The notes below the pieces were generated by a model, which had not been told where the DNA came from, did not search any database, and worked only from the letters and a program-made list of their open reading frames with translations. A stretch of 34,848 nt of DNA from Chloroflexota bacterium (GTDB lineage: Bacteria; Chloroflexota; UBA6077), in NCBI GenBank assembly GCA_021806765.1, contig JAJZQR010000016.1:1-34848 (forward strand), given 5' to 3'. The position numbers and the translations under genes are program-made. Positions 8,537 to 16,034 of the stretch are shown here, piece after piece; position 1 is the stretch's first letter, and each line of letters begins with the position of its first letter.

Positions 8537-10176
8537 AACGAAGCAAGGCCCGCTGCCACCGTTCACAAGCCCCTCGACGCCGTCTGGTCTCGCCGTCGCG
8601 AGGGACCCGAGTCCAGGGCCAGTTCAGCATGTTCGAGCTTCCGGTGGAACCGAGGCCGGTATCGTCATGGCCATCGATATCCCTGTGCATGATAGTCAAG
8701 AACGAAGAGGCCAACCTTCGACCCTGCCTGGAGTCCATGGGCGACCTCCCTTCCGAGATCATCATCGTGGACACAGGGTCTACCGACAACACCGTTGCAG
8801 CGGCCCGCGAGTTGGGGGCGAAAGTCCATTTCTACGAATGGACAGCCGATTTCTCCGCCGCCCGCAACGAGTCGCTGAAGCACGCCACGGGGGACTGGGT
8901 CCTGTGGGCGGACGCAGATGACCGCCTGGACCCGAAGGCCGTTGCTCAGTTGAAGTGGGCACTCCAGTCGGGGATTGCCGACTCCTACTCCTGCGACGTC
9001 TGTAGCCAGCGGAACGAGGGAGGCGAGGACGTCACTGAGCACCTCAGGATGTTCCGCAACGGGCTCGGCATCCGTTTCGAAGGTGCCGTCCACGAGTCCC
9101 CCGTCCCAGACATAGTTCGGCTCGGGCTCAAGATGGCGAGGACCGGGATACGGATAGAGCACGTAGGTTACCACTCGGCTCAGGCCACACACGAGAAGGG
9201 CAAGCGCAATCTCGCCATCGTCGAGCGGCAGCTGGCGGAGAGACCGGACGATGTGGACCTCCTGTTCTATCGCGGCCAGTGTCACGGCATCACCGGCAAC
9301 CTGGATCAGTGCGTGGCCGATATGCGGGACTTCCTGGCTCGCACCCAGCCCCATCCCATGGTGGAGTGGAAACGGATCTGGGCCTATATCGCACAGGTGC
9401 GGGTGCTGGATCACAAGAAGCAGCGGGATCAACTCGAACCTGTCCTCAGGGATGCTCTCGCGGAGTTCCCGACAGACCCACACTTCCTGGTCCTCCAGGC
9501 CCGGCTACTCGCGGCCAAAGGGCGACCTGAGGAAGCGCTTGCTCAGCTGGACAAGGCTCGGACTGCTCTCAAGAAGCCGGTGCGCGGCTTCTGCCCACCC
9601 GAGTCGTGGATAGAGTTCACCACGGCCGAGTGCTTTCAGGCGCTAGGCCAGACCAAGGAGGCGATCCTATGGGCCAGGCGAGCCCTGGAGCACTCCCCCG
9701 ACCTGGCCGACGCATCGCTGCTGCTGGCTCGTCTCTGCGTCCAGACCGGCCGACTGGATGAGGCGGATTCGCTGGTGCAACAGATGGTGCCCTCCAGCGG
9801 AGGGCGGCTTCTGTTGGCCGAGATCCGTTTCCGCCAGAGTAGGGTAGAGGAGGCATTGCAGGCCGTCCAAGAAGCCCAAGAGGCCGGCATGCCAGCGGAA
9901 CAGGCCGAGGCTCTGCGAACCCGCATTCTGGTCGCCCAGAAACAGGCGGAGGGGATAGAACTGATGGGGAAGGCCGATTTGCTGAGCGCCGCTGAGAGCT
10001 TTGCCGATGCCATCCAACTTGCCCCCGAGGATCCCGCGAACTACCGGTATCTCGCTGCCGCGCTGAGAAAGATGGGGCGGGAACAGGAGGCTCTGGAAGC
10101 CTGGCAACTCGCCACCCAGTGGCAGTCCAGGGCTGGCTCCGAGACCGAGCGGGCGCCAGCCTCCGTGTTGCGATAA
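8533..10176 (+). CDS. SunS-like family 2 glycosyltransferase with TPRs (paralogue 1)
   Basis: The 547-residue product has a GT-A domain starting near residue 48 (SISLCMIVKNEE), followed by VDTGSTDNT, AARNESLKHAT and the metal/nucleotide-sugar motif DADD (127-130). A TPR-rich helical region runs to the end and closes with NYRYLAAALRKMG. GT2 domains followed by TPR helices are the layout of SunS-type peptide glycosyltransferases and of many uncharacterised relatives. The GTG at 8533 overlaps the preceding stop by 4 bases and has AGGGG upstream, so coupling is likely. However, the first ~45 residues are Arg/Ser-rich and absent from the paralogues, and the ATG at 8629 is a possible true start. 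It is one of four tandem paralogues, closest to those at 11,196 and 12,761. The acceptor and sugar are unknown. Confidence 0.88.
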   Translation: MKRSKARCHRSQAPRRRLVSPSRGTRVQGQFSMFELPVEPRPVSSWPSISLCMIVKNEEANLRPCLESMGDLPSEIIIVDTGSTDNTVAAARELGAKVHFYEWTADFSAARNESLKHATGDWVLWADADDRLDPKAVAQLKWALQSGIADSYSCDVCSQRNEGGEDVTEHLRMFRNGLGIRFEGAVHESPVPDIVRLGLKMARTGIRIEHVGYHSAQATHEKGKRNLAIVERQLAERPDDVDLLFYRGQCHGITGNLDQCVADMRDFLARTQPHPMVEWKRIWAYIAQVRVLDHKKQRDQLEPVLRDALAEFPTDPHFLVLQARLLAAKGRPEEALAQLDKARTALKKPVRGFCPPESWIEFTTAECFQALGQTKEAILWARRALEHSPDLADASLLLARLCVQTGRLDEADSLVQQMVPSSGGRLLLAEIRFRQSRVEEALQAVQEAQEAGMPAEQAEALRTRILVAQKQAEGIELMGKADLLSAAESFADAIQLAPEDPANYRYLAAALRKMGREQEALEAWQLATQWQSRAGSETERAPASVLR

Positions 10177-10179
10177 AGT

Positions 10180-11184
10180 ATGTTTACCTATCCCACCGTC
10201 TCCCTCTGTATGATAGTGAAGAACGAACAGGAGAACCTCGTCCGCTGCCTCGGAAGCGTGAAGGACGTAGTCGACGAGGTCATCGTGGTCGACACCGGGT
10301 CGGAAGACGCGACGCCGAGGATAGCGGTCGCCCACGGGGCAACCGTGATCCGACACGGTTGGCAGGACGACTTCGCCCGGGCCCGCAACGTTGGGTTGGA
10401 CAGGGCAACCTCCGACTGGATCCTGGTGCTGGACGCCGACGAGGAGCTGGAGGCTGCATCTGCAAGGGCGTTCAAGCAGGCCGTCGCCGACACCAACGCC
10501 GACGGCCTGACGCTAGTGCAGCGCTCACTGACGCCACCCGGCGAATTGCAGAGGTACGACGATCTCTCTATCACCCGCCTCTTCCGCAATCGTTCGGAGT
10601 ATCGCTACCTGCAGCCCATCCACGAGCAGATCCGCCCCTCCATCGAACGACATGGAGGCAGGGTAGCGGAGAGCCGCCTCGTCATCCTCCACCATGGGTA
10701 CGGCCAGAGAACAGCCCAGGGAGGAGAGCTGAGAGCGGCCCGGAACCTCAGAATCCTGGAGAAGGCTCTCGCCGAGTCCCCCGAGGACCCCTACTTTCAC
10801 TACCAACTCGGGGTCACCTACAAGGCCCTGGGCAAAGCCGAAGCGGCAGAGAAGCACTTACGTCAAGCCGTGCAGCTCGGCAGTCAGACACTGGACCGAG
10901 CCATTCGGGACCAGCTCTACATGAAGCTCGCCCAGCTGGCGCTGGCCTCGGAACAATACTCCCAGGCCGTCGAGTGGGCGAACCAGAGCCTCGGCCTGAA
11001 TCCCAACAACCTGGTGTCCGAGTATGTCGCCGGCGTGGCCCACATGTTTCTTGGCAACCTTCGGCCGGCCCACGATATCTTTGCTCACCTTCGATTGGAG
11101 GGGGCCGACATCCTATCGGATCCCGGGGAGTTGGACACAGTGCTCGCCTACTGTCGCCGAACCATGGGATCGGTTGCACGTTAG
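10180..11184 (+). CDS. SunS-like family 2 glycosyltransferase with TPRs, short form (paralogue 2)
   Basis: The 334-residue product opens directly with the GT-A domain (SLCMIVKNEQENL), then VDTGSEDAT, FARARNVGLDRAT and DADEE (85-89). A shorter TPR region follows (HYQLGVTYKALGKAEAAEKH and later helices). It diverges from its neighbours: DADEE replaces DADD, and the C-terminal NYRYLA TPR shared by the other three is missing. It therefore resembles the common stand-alone TPR-GT2 family more than the longer paralogues. The ATG lies 3 bases after the previous stop, and its own stop shares one base with an in-frame GTG of the next gene. No strong ribosome-binding site is visible, so translation may depend on coupling. 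The product is probably cytoplasmic. Confidence 0.88.
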   Translation: MFTYPTVSLCMIVKNEQENLVRCLGSVKDVVDEVIVVDTGSEDATPRIAVAHGATVIRHGWQDDFARARNVGLDRATSDWILVLDADEELEAASARAFKQAVADTNADGLTLVQRSLTPPGELQRYDDLSITRLFRNRSEYRYLQPIHEQIRPSIERHGGRVAESRLVILHHGYGQRTAQGGELRAARNLRILEKALAESPEDPYFHYQLGVTYKALGKAEAAEKHLRQAVQLGSQTLDRAIRDQLYMKLAQLALASEQYSQAVEWANQSLGLNPNNLVSEYVAGVAHMFLGNLRPAHDIFAHLRLEGADILSDPGELDTVLAYCRRTMGSVAR

Positions 11185-11195
11185 TGGAGAGAACA

Positions 11196-12737
11196 TTGCC
11201 CTCCGTTTCCGCCTGTATGATCGTCAAGAATGAGGCGGCCAACGTCCGCCCCTGCCTGGAGTCCCTGGGGGACCTGCCGTCGGAAATCGTCATCGTGGAC
11301 ACCGGATCCTCCGACGACACCGCGAGGATCGCTCGCTCCATGGGCGCCCAGATCCACCACTTCCAGTGGGTCGGCGACTTCGCGGCTGCTCGCAACGAGT
11401 CTCTGCGCCACGCCACTGAGGATTGGATCTTCTGGCTGGACGCCGACGATCGGCTCAGCCCTGAGACAGTAGGTCAGCTGAAGCAGGCCATCAGATCCGG
11501 ACTGGCAGATGCATACATCTGCCCCGTGACCAGTCGCCTGTCCGACGCGAGTCAAGGGGTAACCGAACACGTTCGGCTATTCCGAAACGGTCTTGGAATC
11601 ACGTTCCGCGGTGCCATCCATGAGAGTGTCCTTCCGGACCTGCAGCGGATGGGGCTGAGATCCGCTCGTATCGACGCGATAATCGAGCATACCGGCTATG
11701 AGTCGCCAGAGGCCCTGAGGAGGAAATCCCGGCGGAACCTGGAAATGATCGAGGCCGAGCTGTCTCATGATCGGCAGCAGGTCGATATGATCTTCTACCG
11801 AGGGCAGTCCCGTCTCCACATCGAAGACCTCCAGGGGTGCGAGGCTGACATGCAGGACTTTCTGCGCCTCACCCCTCCATCGGCCAGCTTCGACTGGAAG
11901 CGGCTCTCCGCATACATGGCGCTGGTCCGTTCGCTGGAGAGGCAGAGCCGGAGTGAGGAGATAGAGCCGTTCCTGCTGGCCGCCCTGCGGGAGTTCCCGC
12001 AGCATCCCACCTTTCTGGTGATGCTGGGACGGCTGTATCTGACCCAGGGCAAACCCCAGACGGCCCTCCCAATGCTCCTCACCGCCCACGAGGCCTGCCA
12101 GGCGACAGTCCGAGGGCACCATCCCCCTCTCGCCGCCGTAGAAGTCGGCCTGGCCCGGTGCTACCACGCCCTGGGCGCCAAGGCTGAGGCCCTGTATTGG
12201 GCCGAACGAGCAAGCGAGCACTCCTCCACATCGGATTCGGCGAACCTGGTGACGGCCCGATTTCTGCTGGAGGCCGGCGACCTAGCTCGGGCCGAGCATC
12301 TACTATCGGCCGTGGCAGCCGCCAATCCCACAGCTGAGTCCCTGGTGATCGAGTCGGAGCTACGGATGCGCAGTGGCAGGTTCCAGGAGGCCCGACTTGC
12401 CCTCCAACAGGCGAAGGACAAGGGCCTGGCAGGCCACCAAATCGAGGGCCTCCTTCGTCGGGTGGAGGCTGTTAGCCGGCTGGCTGCCAGCAGGACTTGC
12501 ACCCCATCTTCGAGTACAGAGGCAGACCGCCAGCTGCAGGGTTTGGTCTCCCTGGCCGAAGGGAGGCATCTTCAGGCAGCAGAGCTGTTCGCGGGCATTA
12601 TCCAGCTCACTCCGGCCAATCCGGACAACTACCGATATCTCGCGGTAGCCCTGAGGGCAATGGGGAAAGAGGATGAGGCCCTGAAAGCGTGGCAACTGGC
12701 CGACCTGGCAGCACAGCACGAGGCCAGCCGATCATAG
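11196..12737 (+). CDS. SunS-like family 2 glycosyltransferase with TPRs (paralogue 3)
   Basis: The 513-residue product has PSVSACMIVKNE, PCLESLGDLPSEIVIVDTGS, FAAARNESLRHAT and DADD (82-85), then a TPR region that ends with NYRYLAVALRAMG and AWQLAD. The TTG at 11196 is preferred because GGAG lies 6 bases upstream and the protein then begins as its relatives do. A GTG at 11184, overlapping the previous TAG by one base, would add four residues. The frame stays open much further upstream (to 10,119), but that stretch is only a shadow of the preceding gene. It is strikingly close to the paralogues at 8,533 and 12,761 in both the catalytic core and the last TPR, as expected from tandem duplication. 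Function as for those paralogues: transfer of a sugar to an unknown, possibly protein, acceptor. Confidence 0.87.
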   Translation: MPSVSACMIVKNEAANVRPCLESLGDLPSEIVIVDTGSSDDTARIARSMGAQIHHFQWVGDFAAARNESLRHATEDWIFWLDADDRLSPETVGQLKQAIRSGLADAYICPVTSRLSDASQGVTEHVRLFRNGLGITFRGAIHESVLPDLQRMGLRSARIDAIIEHTGYESPEALRRKSRRNLEMIEAELSHDRQQVDMIFYRGQSRLHIEDLQGCEADMQDFLRLTPPSASFDWKRLSAYMALVRSLERQSRSEEIEPFLLAALREFPQHPTFLVMLGRLYLTQGKPQTALPMLLTAHEACQATVRGHHPPLAAVEVGLARCYHALGAKAEALYWAERASEHSSTSDSANLVTARFLLEAGDLARAEHLLSAVAAANPTAESLVIESELRMRSGRFQEARLALQQAKDKGLAGHQIEGLLRRVEAVSRLAASRTCTPSSSTEADRQLQGLVSLAEGRHLQAAELFAGIIQLTPANPDNYRYLAVALRAMGKEDEALKAWQLADLAAQHEASRS

Positions 12738-12760
12738 CCCAACGAAACAGAGGTGACCGC

Positions 12761-14308
12761 ATGAAGAATACCCTGTCGCCCGCCATCTCCGTCTGCATGA
12801 TCGTCAAGAACGAGGGGGAGAACCTCCGCCCTTGTCTGGAATCCCTCGGCGATCTGGCGTCGGAGATCATCGTAGTGGACACCGGGTCCTCCGACGACAC
12901 GGTGAAGATCGCCGAGGCGCTGCGGGCGAAGGTCGTTCGCTTCGACTGGATCGACGACTTCGCCGCGGCCCGCAACGAGTCGCTCCGGCACGCCACCAGC
13001 GACTGGGTTTTCTGGCTGGACGCCGACGACCGGCTGAGTCCAACCGCCGTAGCCCAACTGGGGCGCGCGGCCGTCTCCGGGAAGGCCGACGCCTACGCCT
13101 GCCTTGTCAGCAGCCTCGAGCCCGATGGCAGGGTGAACTCGGTCGAGCACGTGCGGCTGTTCCGCAACGGTCTGGGGATCAGCTTCTCCGGAGCCATCCA
13201 CGAGACCGTGGCCCCCGATCTCGCCCGCCTGGGCCTGCGGCTCGCCGGTACCGACATCGTGGTGCAGCACACCGGGTATCGATCCGTCGAGGTCATTCGG
13301 CAGAAGAGCAAACGCAACCTGCCCGTTATCGAGCGCCAGATCGCCATGCACCCCGAGCAGGTCGATCTCCTCTTCTACCGGGGGCACTCTCTCACCAACG
13401 TTGGCAGGCTGGAGGAGGGGCTGGCGGACATGCGCGAGTTCCTCGCCCGCTCTCGGTCCCGCAAGGCGTTCCACTACACCCGCTTCCTGGCCTACGCCAC
13501 CTGCGTTTCCATCCTTGACATCAGAGACGATCGGGCTTCGATGGAGCGGCTCCTGAGACAGGCCCTGGAGGAGTTTCCGGGCCACCCCCACTTCCGGTTC
13601 CTGCTCGCTCGCCTGACCCTGCTTCGAGGGCAGCCTGCGGCTGCCCTCCAGTCTCTGCTGGCTACCTATCAGGCGATGCAGCAGCCGGTCCGGGGCATGC
13701 GTCCGCCGGATGCGTGGGTGGAATTGGCCATCGCCGAAGCCTCGCGGGCTGTCGGCCAGAAGCAGTCCGCCGTAGAGTGGGCCGAGAGAGCCAGAAAGCA
13801 CTCACCTGATTGGTCGATGGCCGCCACTTTCCTGGTGCGGCTTTACCTCGACTCCGGCATGGTGGCCGAGGCCGAGAGCCTGTTGGCCGGGCTTCTCTCG
13901 TCGACCAGGAGCGCCGAGCCATGGATCATCCTCTCCCAGCTCCGCCGGCAGCAGGGCAGAGTAGAGGAGGCCGTCGCCGCCGTTCGTGAGGCCGAGTCCA
14001 GAGGATTGCTGCGCGCGGAACAGGCCAAGAAGCTGCTATCTCGCCTTCGGACCGCGGCCACGCCCGCCGGCTCCACATCTCGGCAGCAGCCCTCCAACGG
14101 GGCGATGAGCCAACAGCAGAGGGGGATAGATCTCCTGGGGAGGCGGGATTTCGTCGATGCCGCCCAGTGCTTCGCCGGGGCCATCGACGCCGCACCCAAG
14201 GACCCGGTGAATTACCGATACCTGGCGGCCGCACTGAAGGCGCTGGGCAGAGAGAGGGAGGCCATCGAGGCCTGGCTGCTGGCCGACCACTGGGAGGGCC
14301 GGCTCTAA
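12761..14308 (+). CDS. SunS-like family 2 glycosyltransferase with TPRs (paralogue 4)
   Basis: The 515-residue product has ISVCMIVKNEGENL, DTGSSDDTVKIAEAL, FAAARNESLRHAT and DADD (87-90), a long TPR region and the shared C-terminal unit NYRYLAAALKALG. The ATG at 12761 has AGAGGTGA immediately upstream and was chosen over in-frame codons further left that would add about 24 residues. The gap from the previous gene is 23 bases. It is the last gene of the plus-strand glycosyltransferase series and ends only 4 bases from the csrA stop codon on the opposite strand, so transcripts of the two blocks probably overlap unless a terminator lies inside a coding region. I expect it to act in the cytoplasm on the same pathway as the other four transferases. 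Confidence 0.88.
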   Translation: MKNTLSPAISVCMIVKNEGENLRPCLESLGDLASEIIVVDTGSSDDTVKIAEALRAKVVRFDWIDDFAAARNESLRHATSDWVFWLDADDRLSPTAVAQLGRAAVSGKADAYACLVSSLEPDGRVNSVEHVRLFRNGLGISFSGAIHETVAPDLARLGLRLAGTDIVVQHTGYRSVEVIRQKSKRNLPVIERQIAMHPEQVDLLFYRGHSLTNVGRLEEGLADMREFLARSRSRKAFHYTRFLAYATCVSILDIRDDRASMERLLRQALEEFPGHPHFRFLLARLTLLRGQPAAALQSLLATYQAMQQPVRGMRPPDAWVELAIAEASRAVGQKQSAVEWAERARKHSPDWSMAATFLVRLYLDSGMVAEAESLLAGLLSSTRSAEPWIILSQLRRQQGRVEEAVAAVREAESRGLLRAEQAKKLLSRLRTAATPAGSTSRQQPSNGAMSQQQRGIDLLGRRDFVDAAQCFAGAIDAAPKDPVNYRYLAAALKALGREREAIEAWLLADHWEGRL

Positions 14309-14312
14309 GCCG

Positions 14313-14567
14313 TCACGGGCGGAGGCTCTTCTCCATCGGGTTTCGTTTGAGGCTGCCCGCGAGCTGCCGCGGCAGTCTACCTTGCAGGGAGGCGGCAAGG
14401 CGGTTCTGTTGCTCCACCTCGTCCCTCAGCTCCTTGCGCAACACGGGCACGTTCCGTGGGGCCTGGATGCCCAAGCGAACGTAGTCGCCGCTCACCTCCA
14501 GGACGGTGATCTCCACATCCCCACCTATGTTGATCGCCTCGCCGCCGCGCCGCGTCAGGATAAGCAC
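14313..14567 (-). CDS. csrA: Carbon storage regulator CsrA (translational regulator)
   Basis: The 84-residue product begins MLILTRRGGEAINIGGDVEI and contains VLEVSGDYVRLGIQAPRNVPVLR, split here only by my reading: this is the complete CsrA fold with the conserved C-terminal RNA-binding GIxAPxxVxVxRxE-type region. CsrA binds GGA motifs in leaders and blocks translation, in Gram-positive flagellates chiefly of flagellin. The start is GTG at 14567, with AGGAGG seven bases upstream. The gene overlaps the end of fliW by 13 bases, the classic arrangement in which FliW antagonises CsrA. The tail after residue ~60 is somewhat longer than usual (family commonly 60-75) and is basic. It is the last gene of the minus-strand block, 4 bases from a convergent glycosyltransferase gene. 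Confidence 0.96.
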   Translation of the reverse strand: MLILTRRGGEAINIGGDVEITVLEVSGDYVRLGIQAPRNVPVLRKELRDEVEQQNRLAASLQGRLPRQLAGSLKRNPMEKSLRP

Positions 14568-15091
14568 TGGGTAGCCTCCTGCCGCTCTCGGGAGCCGTTT
14601 CGTCTTCCACCGGCCCGCCCGGACCGGCCCGAGGTCGGGGCATCCAGCATCAACTCCCCCTCGGGAGAGACGGGTAAGGGGTAGCGAACCGGATAGGGGC
14701 TCTCCTGCGGGATGATCTGCGTCCCCAGCCCCTCGTCTAGGTTGATGGCCAGGGGCGCTCGCAGGTTGACCGTGGCCGGGGTCCCCTCTGCCGACAGGGT
14801 AACGACGGACAGCAGCTTCGTCTGCCGCGCACTCCTCACCTTCAGAAGGGCCCGGTCGTCGCCGGATAGGGACGCGTCGTAGCCGGCGGCCACCAGCAGC
14901 GGATCCAGCAGAAGGAACCCCACGTCGGGGTCTTCCACCGCTTGAAGAAGGTATAGCGGCTGCTCCAGTTCAAAGAGGGCGTAGCGGGTGAACTCCTCGA
15001 AGCCGATCACGCCCCTCGGGAAGGACAGAAGCTCCTCCTCCGGGACCTCCACTCGCTCGACGGTCTCGCCCAGGACAACAGTGACCTGCAC
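14555..15091 (-). CDS. fliW: Flagellar assembly factor FliW
   Basis: The 178-residue product has the FliW core: FPRGVIGFEEFTRYAL, PLYLLQAVEDPDVGFLLLDP (shown in part) and later TVNLRAPLAINL. FliW binds CsrA and flagellin alternately, releasing flagellin mRNA from CsrA once free flagellin has been exported. The start is GTG at 15091 with GGGGGTG upstream. The tail beyond residue ~150 is Gly/Arg-rich and contains the ribosome-binding site of csrA, which overlaps it by 13 bases, so the two are translated together. It is 18 bases downstream of flgL. The partner flagellin gene is not in this window. Confidence 0.95.
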   Translation of the reverse strand: MQVTVVLGETVERVEVPEEELLSFPRGVIGFEEFTRYALFELEQPLYLLQAVEDPDVGFLLLDPLLVAAGYDASLSGDDRALLKVRSARQTKLLSVVTLSAEGTPATVNLRAPLAINLDEGLGTQIIPQESPYPVRYPLPVSPEGELMLDAPTSGRSGRAGGRRNGSRERQEATQCLS

Positions 15092-15109
15092 CTTACACCC
15101 CCGCCATAG

Positions 15110-16012
15110 CTATTTCAGGAAATCCAATAGGCTCGGCTGGATAACCCGGGCACCTACGTTCAGCGCGGCCTTGTAGACGTTCTCCTGCATCATCAGCTTC
15201 GTCATCACCTCGGCGACGTCGGCGTCCTGCTCTCGGGACAGCATCAACGTTACGTTGGTCTGCATCTCTTTGATGGCATCCTCCGTCTGGTTGATCCGCT
15301 CCATCTTGGCGCCGACGGTGCTCCTGACAGCCGGCAGCTCGTCCAGAGCAGTGGTGAGTTGTTCGATCTGGCCGAGAGTCACCGTACCGGAGTTGAGAAG
15401 CTGGTCCCGGATACTCAGCATAGCCTGGAGGCCGTTCGTCAGCACCTGGTCGGTGCCAACGGTCACGTTTCCCCAGACGTTTACCCCAAGCTGCACACCC
15501 GGGGCGATCTCCAGCTTCATCTCATTGGAATCGCCCCTGTACACTATCGACGGAGTAACCGTGAGCTCTCCGAAGGGCATCGTCCCCGGCCCGACCTGGA
15601 ACCCTCCGAAGATGTACCTGCCCTCGTGCGTCGTGTTGCCTGCCTGCAGCGCCTCCTGAAGGAAGTTGTCCACCTGCTTGCCCAGCGCCTTCAGGGCATC
15701 TTTGTCCAGGGCGTTGGAGGACCCTCGCAGGGAGATGTCGCGGGCGCGCCTCAAGGAGTCGCCTATCTGATTGAGAGCGGTGTCGCTGGCCTCCATCCAG
15801 CCCCTGGCGGAGGAGATGTTTCGCTTGTACTGATCGTACTCAGCAGAGGTGGTCCTCAAGGTTAGGGCGCGGCTCACCGCCTGCGGGTCGTCGGAGGGCT
15901 TGCGGAGCCTCTTCCCGGAAGACAGCTGATCCTGGAGTTCCGCCAGGTGCTCGCTGTTGTAGTTGATGTTCTGGCGGAGGTTGTCCACCATCATTCGGCT
16001 CGTTATGCGCAT
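15110..16012 (-). CDS. flgL: Flagellar hook-associated protein 3 FlgL
   Basis: The 300-residue product begins MRITSRMMVDNLRQNIN, with LSSGKRLRKPSDDP near residue 31, the flagellin-like N-terminal D0/D1 signature of FlgL. It ends with a helical region containing EDADVAEVMTKL-type residues (QDADVAEVMTKLMMQENVY, in the sequence near 270). FlgL joins FlgK to the filament and is exported by the flagellar type III apparatus. The start is ATG at 16012 with GGGGTGAG upstream. It follows flgK by 22 bases and lies upstream of fliW, all within the presumed FliA-dependent late operon. Length is typical of the family. Confidence 0.95.
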   Translation of the reverse strand: MRITSRMMVDNLRQNINYNSEHLAELQDQLSSGKRLRKPSDDPQAVSRALTLRTTSAEYDQYKRNISSARGWMEASDTALNQIGDSLRRARDISLRGSSNALDKDALKALGKQVDNFLQEALQAGNTTHEGRYIFGGFQVGPGTMPFGELTVTPSIVYRGDSNEMKLEIAPGVQLGVNVWGNVTVGTDQVLTNGLQAMLSIRDQLLNSGTVTLGQIEQLTTALDELPAVRSTVGAKMERINQTEDAIKEMQTNVTLMLSREQDADVAEVMTKLMMQENVYKAALNVGARVIQPSLLDFLK

Positions 16013-16034
16013 GCACTCACCCCCTAATCACGGG

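Noticed and set aside
10119..11195. Long upstream extension of the third GT2-TPR paralogue
   Set aside because: The frame is open only because it shadows the 10,180 gene; the extension is Arg/Gly/Pro-rich without a domain, and the family begins at the SVSACMIVKNE segment.
14290..14312. Possible terminator CGGCT-CTA-AGCCG at the convergent junction
   Set aside because: Only a five-pair stem with no T tract on either strand.
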